A stretch of 64,000 nt of DNA from Pectobacterium colocasium (GTDB lineage Bacteria; Pseudomonadota; Gammaproteobacteria; Enterobacterales; Enterobacteriaceae), in the NCBI RefSeq assembly GCF_020181655.1, contig NZ_CP084032.1, positions 1,054,001 to 1,118,000 of the forward strand, read 5' to 3'. Below the pieces are notes generated by a model. That model ran no database searches, was not told the DNA's origin, and was given only the letters and a program-made list of their open reading frames with translations. The stretch's first letter is position 1. Each line of letters starts with the position of its first letter. The translations under genes and the position numbers were made by a program. Shown here piece after piece: positions 57,907 through 64,000 of the stretch.

Positions 57907-59271
57907 TTAGGAGCAGATTTCGTAGCAGGGGATATAGGCGCTGCCGGGCAGCTTCATGCGCTGTTGTGCGACAAAGCCCTGTAACAGCGTATCCATGCTT
58001 TTCATCATCTGCGGGTCGCCATGAATTTTGTACGGCCCACGTTGTTCAATCGCCTGAATGCCGACTTCCTTCACATTACCGGCCACAATCCCGGAGAACG
58101 CCCGGCGTAGCGCGGCAGCCAGCTCTTCAGCTGGCTGATTCGGATGCAGGTTGAGATCGGCCATATTTTCATGTGTCGGCTCGAAGGGCAGTTGCAGATC
58201 GGGAGCGATGCGCAATGACCAGTTAAAGCTGTAGGCATCGCCCGTGTGGCGACGGCTTTCTTTCACCTGCGGCATCGCTTTCTTCATCTGGCGGGCGACT
58301 TCCGCAGCGTCATTAATGATGATCGAGTAGTAACGGCGAGCCTGACGACCCAGCGTGCCCACAATGAATTCGTCCAGCACGCGGAAATAGTCTGCGCTTT
58401 CTTCCGGCCCGGTCAGGATAATCGGCAACACTTGCTCGCTGTTTTCCGGGTTCATCATGATGCCCAGCAGATAGAGGAACTCTTCCGCCGTTCCGACCCC
58501 ACCAGGGAAAATAATGATGCCGTGTCCGATACGGACAAAAGCTTCCAGACGCTTTTCTATGTCCGGCATGATGATCAGTTCATTGACCAGCGGATTCGGC
58601 GGTTCGGCCGCAATGATGGACGGCTCGGTCATACCAATGAAACGTCCTTCTTTATAGCGCTGCTGTGCGTGACCAACGGCGGCACCTTTCATTGGCGCTT
58701 CCATCGCACCAGGGCCGCAGCCCGTACAGATATTCAGTTCACGCAGGCCGAGCTGGCTGCCCACCTTACGCGCATACTGGTATTCGATTTCATTAATTGA
58801 GTGGCCACCCCAGCAAACCACCATGTTCGGCTCTTCCCCGACGTGGAGCGCCTTGGCATTACGCAGGATAGAGAACACCAGATTGGTGATATGGGAGGAA
58901 TTTTCCAGATTCAGGTTCTGGTAGCGACCTGCGCTGGCGATTTGGCCGTTGACGAAAAGAATGTCGCGCAATACGGCGAACAGGTTAGCTTGCAAAGCGC
59001 GAATGATGTTGCCGTCAACGAAAGCATCTTCCGGCGGGTTCACCAATTCCAGTTTGACACCGCGCTCACGGCGCAGCACGTTGATATCAAAATCTTCATA
59101 ACGAGACAGCAGTTCTTTACTGTTATCTGTCTGGCTACCGGAATTCAGTACGGCGAGGGAACAGTTGCGAAACAAACGGTAGAGATCGCTGCTGGCTGTG
59201 CTTTTCAGCATGTCCACTTCCAACTGCGATAACAAATCCATCGATCCCAATGGGCTGATATGTGTAATCAA
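57907..59271 (-). CDS. ppnN: Nucleotide 5'-monophosphate nucleosidase PpnN
   Basis: PpnN (YgdH) cleaves purine and pyrimidine nucleoside monophosphates to base and ribose-5-phosphate and is stimulated by (p)ppGpp. The protein is 454 residues with a LOG-type core ([20 protein letters not shown] and [19 protein letters not shown]) flanked by N- and C-terminal ppGpp-related domains. The 317-bp gap upstream (59272-59588), toward queF, holds one 7-bp inverted repeat (gctgcca/tggcagc) but no gene I can support. Confidence 0.96.
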   Translation of the reverse strand: MITHISPLGSMDLLSQLEVDMLKSTASSDLYRLFRNCSLAVLNSGSQTDNSKELLSRYEDFDINVLRRERGVKLELVNPPEDAFVDGNIIRALQANLFAVLRDILFVNGQIASAGRYQNLNLENSSHITNLVFSILRNAKALHVGEEPNMVVCWGGHSINEIEYQYARKVGSQLGLRELNICTGCGPGAMEAPMKGAAVGHAQQRYKEGRFIGMTEPSIIAAEPPNPLVNELIIMPDIEKRLEAFVRIGHGIIIFPGGVGTAEEFLYLLGIMMNPENSEQVLPIILTGPEESADYFRVLDEFIVGTLGRQARRYYSIIINDAAEVARQMKKAMPQVKESRRHTGDAYSFNWSLRIAPDLQLPFEPTHENMADLNLHPNQPAEELAAALRRAFSGIVAGNVKEVGIQAIEQRGPYKIHGDPQMMKSMDTLLQGFVAQQRMKLPGSAYIPCYEICS

Positions 59272-59588
59272 TTTTGCTCCTTGAAACGCAATATAATTCG
59301 CGATGCCATGCTGGCTGCTGAGAGCACGTTCCGTCGCTACACGCTCGACGTTTCAGCAACACGGCACGAATGTCATTCATTTTAGACGCGACGCGAAACG
59401 TCATACGTTAAATACCGCGAGCCTAAATGAAACCTACTTGAGTACCGTTCAGACGTTATGGATCTTTTGTTGTCTGGCACACCACCTTAACGCGCTGCCA
59501 TCATTTTTTCCAATGTTGGCAGCAGTCTGTCGCCTAACTTGCGTGACGCTACGCATCTTACTGTACGAGCCTGTGATTTATCGGTCGG

Positions 59589-60437
59589 TTACTGGCGTGG
59601 CAGGCGTCCATTTGGCGCGTTAAACGGGGTGTTACTGCGCCACGGGTTGATATCCAGCCCGCCGCGTCGGGTATAGCGGGCATAAACGCTGAGTTTTTCC
59701 GGCTGGTAATAGCGCATGATGTCGTTAAAAATTCGTTCCACACACTGCTCATGAAATTCGTTATGATGACGAAACGAAACAATGTAGCGCAGCAGCGCTT
59801 CGCGGTTAATGCGTTTGCCGCGATAGTGGATCTGTACAGAGCCCCAGTCGGGCTGATGGGTGATCAAACAGTTGGATTTCAGCAGGTGGCTGACCAGTGT
59901 TTCTTCAACGACAGGTGCGTCCTGTTCGTTTGTCGCCAGATAGTCGGCGTTGAAATCGTAGCTGTCGATCTGAATGTCTTGATCGTCGATGCACTCGCCT
60001 GTGAATCCTGCTAGCGGCTGCCCTTCAAGCTCGCTGAGTTTGAAAAGCGTGATGCTGACATCCCCCTGAGCGCAGTGCGCCAGATCCTTGGCTAACGTTG
60101 CGCGTACGCTTTCCCAACTGTCGAATGTCGTCTGATTAAAGCTGTTCAGGTACAGCTTAAAACTTTTTGATTCAATCAGATTCAGGCTTTCCGCATTGAG
60201 ATGCATTTCACCGACGGCCACCTGAGGCACGCCGCGGTTGTTCAGCCAGGAAAGCTCGTAGAGCGTCCAGATATCTGCGCCATGAAAAGGCAGGCTATCA
60301 GGATGAATACCCAGTGGATCGCGGTTCAGGCTACGTGGCACGGGTTGGAGAAGGGCGGCATCATAGCGATCGTGATAGGGAGTGGGTTTGCCCAGTGTCA
60401 GCCCGCTCAGGGCCTGATGCTTGTCATAAACGGACAT
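59589..60437 (-). CDS. queF: NADPH-dependent 7-cyano-7-deazaguanine reductase QueF
   Basis: QueF reduces the preQ0 nitrile to preQ1 in queuosine tRNA synthesis. The long two-domain form has 282 residues. The signature ESKSFKLY lies at 89-96 and catalytic Cys190 in [14 protein letters not shown], with the [13 protein letters not shown] block behind it. It is divergent from syd, and no riboswitch is evident in the short shared gap. Confidence 0.97.
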   Translation of the reverse strand: MSVYDKHQALSGLTLGKPTPYHDRYDAALLQPVPRSLNRDPLGIHPDSLPFHGADIWTLYELSWLNNRGVPQVAVGEMHLNAESLNLIESKSFKLYLNSFNQTTFDSWESVRATLAKDLAHCAQGDVSITLFKLSELEGQPLAGFTGECIDDQDIQIDSYDFNADYLATNEQDAPVVEETLVSHLLKSNCLITHQPDWGSVQIHYRGKRINREALLRYIVSFRHHNEFHEQCVERIFNDIMRYYQPEKLSVYARYTRRGGLDINPWRSNTPFNAPNGRLPRQ

Positions 60438-60507
60438 GCTGTTACCTTGATGTGATAAGCGTGATGGCGAATAGTGTAACCTGACTAAAAGAGTGATGAG
60501 AAAAATT

Positions 60508-61056
60508 ATGGAGCATGAGGTCGTTTCGGCACTGGCGGCGTTTACCCAGCGCTATGTTGACTGCTGGCAGCAGGAGAAGGGGCATTTACCCGCCAGTGAA
60601 GCCCTTTACGGCATACCTTCCCCGTGTATTGTCGAAAATCATGAAGATACGGTTTACTGGTCGCCGCAGCCTTTTGCTCCTTCAGCCGCATTGGATGGCG
60701 TGGAACGTGCACTGGAAATCAGCCTGCATCCTGATGTTCATGCTTTTTACACCGCGCAGTATGCTGGGGATATGGCGGCGCAGTTTGATTCGCTCTCCTG
60801 TCAACTGTTGCAGGTGTGGAGCGAGGAAGATTTCACCCGCATGCAGGAGAATCTGATTGGTCACTTGTTAACTCAGAAACGCCTTAAGCTGACGCCAACG
60901 CTGTTTTTAGCAACGACTGATTCTGAGATGACAATGGTGTCGTTGTGTAATATTTCTGGTGAAATCATCCTGGAAGAGTTCGGTACGAAAAAGCGTCAGA
61001 TTTTAGCGCCGACGCTGACAGCGTTTCTTTCTAACCTGAACCCGTTAGCGGTCTAA
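60508..61056 (+). CDS. syd: SecY-interacting protein Syd
   Basis: A peripheral inner-membrane protein of 182 residues that binds SecY and checks the integrity of the SecYEG channel. Conserved blocks are [19 protein letters not shown] and the near-invariant [18 protein letters not shown] 60508 aligns with the E. coli start; GTG 60493 and ATG 60496 are also open. Confidence 0.94.
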   Translation: MEHEVVSALAAFTQRYVDCWQQEKGHLPASEALYGIPSPCIVENHEDTVYWSPQPFAPSAALDGVERALEISLHPDVHAFYTAQYAGDMAAQFDSLSCQLLQVWSEEDFTRMQENLIGHLLTQKRLKLTPTLFLATTDSEMTMVSLCNISGEIILEEFGTKKRQILAPTLTAFLSNLNPLAV

Positions 61057-61083
61057 TGGTTAATCGAATTTCACTTTCGGCTT

Positions 61084-61124
61084 TGTGAGAGATCTCTTAC
61101 ATTTGCTGTAAGAAATGTCTTATC
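61084..61124 (+). promoter_or_regulatory. GacA/UvrY binding sites upstream of rsmB
   Basis: The 18-mer tgtgagagatctcttaca (61084-61101) is the palindromic site known for the GacA/UvrY response regulator upstream of csrB-type genes. A second, weaker match tgtaagaaatgtcttatc follows at 61107-61124. They lie about 160-200 bp before the expected rsmB start. An AT-rich stretch with no gene separates them from the RNA. Confidence 0.8.
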
Positions 61125-61252
61125 TTTAATGTTGAAAATATGTTTCATTTTTATTTTTCCATTATTAATTAGCAAATTACAATAAAAAATTACCGTGTCG
61201 CTTAAGGGATGTTGAGAAACATTGTCACTTCCCCCTTGCTGAAAGCTGACAA

Positions 61253-61731
61253 TTAATACATCTTATTACTTAAGTTAGTAACCGGTTACAGTGTGTGTAA
61301 TGGTGACTATCGGTAACAAAATAGTGTTACTGCACTCGGGTTGTTTTCAGGACGAAACGTTGTTTCAGGAAGAGACACAGTTTCAGGATGAAACACTGTT
61401 TTAGGGATAAAGATTGTTTTAGGAAGAAACACTCGTTTCAGGAAGAAGCGCAGTTTCAGGAAGAAACACGGTTTCAGGATGAAATCAGGGACACCTCCAG
61501 GAAGGAGACCGAGAGCCGATTAGGAATATCGGTGGGGCAGGAGCCTAAAGGGATTTAGTCACGGAAGATACAGGATGGAAACGTCAGGAAGAAAGTAGGA
61601 CGCCAGCAAGGATTGTGGGTCAGGGAGACCAAAAAGGAAAAGTTTTCATGGATGAGCAGGGATGCAAATGTGTAGCGGGATAGCTATAAAACGAACCGGG
61701 GGTACTGAGCAATCAGTACCCCCACTTTTTT
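61253..61731 (+). ncRNA. rsmB: RsmB (CsrB-type) small RNA that titrates RsmA/CsrA
   Basis: RsmB sequesters the translational regulator RsmA/CsrA, which in soft-rot bacteria controls exoenzymes and virulence. The region has about 25 GGA motifs. Eight are in a near-regular array (61343-61485, period 18-19 bp) of gtttc-agga-n-gaaac mini-hairpins with GGA in the loop. The 3' part (aggaaaag, ggatgagcaggga, aaacgaaccgg) matches E. coli csrB, and the gene lies between syd and yqcC as there. It ends in an 11-bp terminator stem (61698-61723) plus six T. The 5' end is set only from the known length of about 480 nt; no clear promoter was found. Confidence 0.93.
61698..61731 (+). terminator. Rho-independent terminator of rsmB
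   Basis: A perfect 11-bp stem gggggtactga/tcagtaccccc with a gcaa tetraloop is followed by ac and six T. Confidence 0.95.
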
Positions 61732-61856
61732 GCCTGTAGCATGGGGAACTGAGGCTGTCGCCGATAGCCTGTGGTCAACATGCGGCGATTGGGTCAGTCT
61801 GATATCAATGCTATGCTTTGCCGCCATTACTGTTGGCTTCAAGGGCGAGAAACCGC

Positions 61857-62207
61857 ATGAGTAGAGAGAACCAGGTTCGTCAGTCATTATTCGATATTGA
61901 GCGCGCATTGAGAGAAAGTCCTTTCTGGCAGGTTGTTCCGCCAGAAGATGAGGCGTTTAACAGCACTGAGCCTTTCAGCCTGGATACCATGAAACCCGAA
62001 GAGTGGTTGCAGTGGGTCTTTTTGCCGCGCATGCATGCTTTGTTGGATAGCGAATTAGCGCTGCCTGCTGAGCTGGCTTTGCTTCCCTATTTTGAAGAAG
62101 CGCTGGAAGGCACGCCAGAAGAGACGGCGGCGATCCTGTTGCGTATCGGGCTACTCGATGAGCTATTCCGCCCGGATGCACAGGATGGCGCAGTACACGA
62201 TGCTTGA
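61857..62207 (+). CDS. yqcC: YqcC family protein
   Basis: A small cytoplasmic protein of 116 residues (E. coli 109) with the conserved block FSLDTMKPEEWLQWVFLPRMH. Function unknown. The start was set at ATG 61857 (SRENQVRQSLFDIE), since the longer frame begins with TTG and has no family match. It overlaps truC by 8 bp. Confidence 0.93.
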   Translation: MSRENQVRQSLFDIERALRESPFWQVVPPEDEAFNSTEPFSLDTMKPEEWLQWVFLPRMHALLDSELALPAELALLPYFEEALEGTPEETAAILLRIGLLDELFRPDAQDGAVHDA

Positions 62208-62985
62208 GATTATTTATCAGGATGAGCATCTGGTCGCCGTCAATAAACCCAGCGGCTGGCTAGTCCACCGTAGCTGGCTGGATCGCAAAGAAAAAGTCGT
62301 GGTGATGCAGACCGTGCGCGATCAGATCGGCCAGCACGTCTATACCGTGCATCGTCTCGACAGGCCGACATCCGGCGTGTTGTTGCTCGCGCTGTCCAGC
62401 GAGGTGGCGCGTGCGTTATCCCAGCAGTTTGAATCACACCAGATGCAGAAAATGTATCATGCCGTGGTGCGGGGCTATGTGCTGGATGATGGCGTGATTG
62501 ACTATGCGCTCACCGAAGAACTGGACAAGATCGCCGACAAGTTTACGAATCCTGATAAGGCACCGCAGCCTGCTGTCACGCATTATCGTTCTTTGGCGCA
62601 GGTCGAAATGCCGGTTGCCATCGGCCGTTACCCAACGGCACGCTACAGCCTGATGGAACTGAAACCGCAGACCGGGCGTAAACATCAGCTCCGCCGCCAT
62701 ATGTCACACCTTCGTCATCCGATTATCGGCGATACCGCGCACGGTGACCTGCGACACAATCGTGGCATGGAGACACATTTTTCCTGCGGTAGACTCATGC
62801 TGCATGCCAGCGAGCTACAGCTTAATCATCCAGTGAGCGGGCAGCCATTGACGTTGCAGGCTCGCTGGGATGCGCCGTGGCAGGGCGTGATGACTCAATT
62901 TGGCTGGCAGGGGATTCTCCCTGAGTTTGAAGGGGTTGAGTTTCCTGCCGACTCAGGTCAGGATAGCGAGCATTTCGTTGGGTAA
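62200..62985 (+). CDS. truC: tRNA pseudouridine(65) synthase TruC
   Basis: TruC makes pseudouridine 65 in tRNA-Ile and tRNA-Asp. With the start at ATG 62200 the protein is 261 residues (E. coli 260), beginning LEIIYQDEHLVAVNKPSGWL. Catalytic Asp54 lies in HRLDRPTSGVLL. TGRKHQLRRHMSHLRHPIIG is the RluA-family block. An upstream extension of the frame runs inside yqcC and is not supported. yqcA follows after 71 bp. Confidence 0.96.
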   Translation: MLEIIYQDEHLVAVNKPSGWLVHRSWLDRKEKVVVMQTVRDQIGQHVYTVHRLDRPTSGVLLLALSSEVARALSQQFESHQMQKMYHAVVRGYVLDDGVIDYALTEELDKIADKFTNPDKAPQPAVTHYRSLAQVEMPVAIGRYPTARYSLMELKPQTGRKHQLRRHMSHLRHPIIGDTAHGDLRHNRGMETHFSCGRLMLHASELQLNHPVSGQPLTLQARWDAPWQGVMTQFGWQGILPEFEGVEFPADSGQDSEHFVG

Positions 62986-63056
62986 TATCTGCCGTATAAC
63001 GTTTATATCAAACCTATCTATATCAAATACATCGAATTACAAAGGGAGTCAGAAGC

Positions 63057-63512
63057 ATGGCGCAGATTGGTATTTTTGTCGGTACGGTCTACGGGAATGC
63101 ATTGCTGGTGGCTGAAGAAGCCGAAAATATCCTCAGGGATCGTGGCCATGAGGTTAAGGTCTTTGAAGATGCCACGCTGGAATCTTGGCTGGATTACCGC
63201 GAGCATACGGTTTTAGTGGTCACGTCGACGACGGGACAAGGCCAACTGCCTGACTCTATTGTTCCGCTCTACGCCGCACTGCGTGAGAAAGGCGGTTACC
63301 AGCCCGCGCTGCGCTATGGGGTGATTGCGTTAGGCGATAGCAGCTATCCGAATTTCTGTGCAGGCGGCCATCTTTTCGATGCGCTGTTGCAGGAAATCGG
63401 TGCTAAGCGCCTGGGCGACGTGTTGGAAATTGATGCCGTCGAACATCCAGAACCGGAAGTGATGTCATGTCCGTGGGTTGAAGGATGGGCTGATTTGGTT
63501 GATGCGCAGTGA
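63057..63512 (+). CDS. yqcA: Flavodoxin YqcA
   Basis: A short-chain flavodoxin of 151 residues, MioC-like. The FMN phosphate loop is unusual ([19 protein letters not shown]). The flavin-facing loops are [17 protein letters not shown] and [14 protein letters not shown]. An agggag site precedes ATG 63057. The electron-transfer partner is not known. Confidence 0.95.
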   Translation: MAQIGIFVGTVYGNALLVAEEAENILRDRGHEVKVFEDATLESWLDYREHTVLVVTSTTGQGQLPDSIVPLYAALREKGGYQPALRYGVIALGDSSYPNFCAGGHLFDALLQEIGAKRLGDVLEIDAVEHPEPEVMSCPWVEGWADLVDAQ

Positions 63513-63529
63513 TGCTGTGCTGAAATGAG

Positions 63530-63557
63530 AAACGGGAGCCTGTTGTGCTCCCGTTTT
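63530..63557. terminator. Bidirectional terminator between yqcA and yaeH
   Basis: A 10-bp stem aaacgggagc/gctcccgttt with a 7-nt loop; short A and T runs flank it, fitting two convergent genes. Confidence 0.75.
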
Positions 63558-63585
63558 CGTTGCGACCTATTAGCGATGACCGTGT

Positions 63586-63975
63586 TTAGCGACTCTTGGT
63601 CAGCTTCTCTAAATCCGCTTCGATTTCGGTAATCTTGTTGGACACAACACTTTCCAGATGACGTAGATCGTCGAGAATTTTGCGTTTCAGATCGACTTCA
63701 ACCTGTTCCTGCTGGCAGATCTTGTCTAATTCATCAATCACATAGCGCAGATTGGGGCTGATCTCGTTGATCTCTTTATAGCCCTGTCCTGAGTTGTCGG
63801 CCACGATGGTCTTACGCTGGCGTGGGTATTTGAACTTCACGCTTTTAGCGAAAAACTCGCCCTTATCTTTACGGAAATAGATCTTCAGGATGTCGTTGTT
63901 CGCTTCCTGACGTAGGCTATAGCGATCGATATCATCGGGATTGGTAATGCCCAGGCTTTTTAGATTGTCATACAT
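63586..63975 (-). CDS. yaeH: UPF0325 family protein YaeH
   Basis: A 129-residue cytoplasmic protein almost collinear with E. coli YaeH ([13 protein letters not shown], then [18 protein letters not shown], ending in a coiled-coil-like helix, [19 protein letters not shown]). Function unknown. In E. coli yaeH lies far away near dapD, so its place after yqcA marks a rearrangement relative to E. coli. Confidence 0.94.
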   Translation of the reverse strand: MYDNLKSLGITNPDDIDRYSLRQEANNDILKIYFRKDKGEFFAKSVKFKYPRQRKTIVADNSGQGYKEINEISPNLRYVIDELDKICQQEQVEVDLKRKILDDLRHLESVVSNKITEIEADLEKLTKSR

Positions 63976-64000
63976 AGCGTCACCTTCTCGGTTTCTATAG

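Noticed and set aside
59303..59623. 106-residue frame in the ppnN-queF gap
   Set aside because: It overlaps the end of queF on the opposite strand, has no family match I can recognise and starts without a ribosome site.
61343..61485. Direct repeats as a CRISPR candidate
   Set aside because: Units of about 15 bp with 3-4 nt gaps lie within a CsrB-type RNA and carry GGA loops.

Overview
The window is enterobacterial chromosome. Its core follows the Escherichia coli 63-64 min region gene for gene: truC-yqcC-csrB-syd-queF-ppnN, xni, rlmM-ygdD-gcvA/gcvB-ygdI-csdA-csdE-tcdA, mltA-metZWV-amiC-argA-recD-recB-ptrA-recC-ppdCBA-thyA-lgt-ptsP-rppH-mutH-ygdQ-ygdR-tas, then mutY-yggX-mltC. Proteins are close to E. 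coli in length and catalytic residue numbering but clearly diverged. The gene content around the core and the csrB/rsmB-type RNA suggest a soft-rot Enterobacterales member, most likely Pectobacterium. The genus is an inference; the order is secure.

Layout. 1-4.6 kb: an accessory pair matching the two halves of plant Tm-1 protein, a secreted alpha/beta hydrolase and a membrane-anchored AraC-type regulator. 4.7-9.3 kb: mutY-yggX-mltC diverging from trmB-yggL, then yggN and a 17-bp tandem repeat. 9.4-13 kb: tas, ygdR, terC, mutH. The mutH-rppH gap (about 700 bp) carries two perfect DnaA boxes. 13.4-20.3 kb: rppH-ptsP, lgt-thyA and the ppdA-ppdB-ygdB-ppdC pseudopilin operon. 20.3-32.2 kb: recC-ptrA-recB-recD. 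32.2-34.8 kb: a LacI-type regulator divergent from a talarate/galactarate dehydratase. 34.8-39.7 kb: argA with paired ARG boxes, amiC, three tandem initiator tRNA genes, mltA. 39.7-50.7 kb: an accessory block lying between mltA and tcdA, which are neighbours in E. coli. It holds a seven-gene leftward operon (peptide-type ABC importer, M20 amidohydrolase, TetR regulator, DapA-family lyase) and a divergent BisC-like molybdoenzyme. 50.7-64 kb: tcdA, csdE/csdA, ygdI, the sRNA gene gcvB, gcvA, ygdD-rlmM, xni, ppnN, queF/syd, the sRNA gene rsmB (csrB), yqcC-truC-yqcA and yaeH.

Main themes. DNA repair is heavily represented (MutY, MutH, RecBCD, Xni). tRNA and rRNA modification is represented by TrmB, TcdA, QueF, TruC and RlmM. 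Regulation by RNA is represented by GcvB and RsmB, neither of which is a protein gene; both were identified from conserved sequence, terminators and neighbours. Several gene starts were moved from the longest reading frame (yggN, mutH, rppH, ppdB, ptrA, argA, csdA, the ABC binding protein, syd, yqcC, truC) on ribosome-binding-site and family-alignment grounds. I saw no insertion sequence, prophage or CRISPR array.
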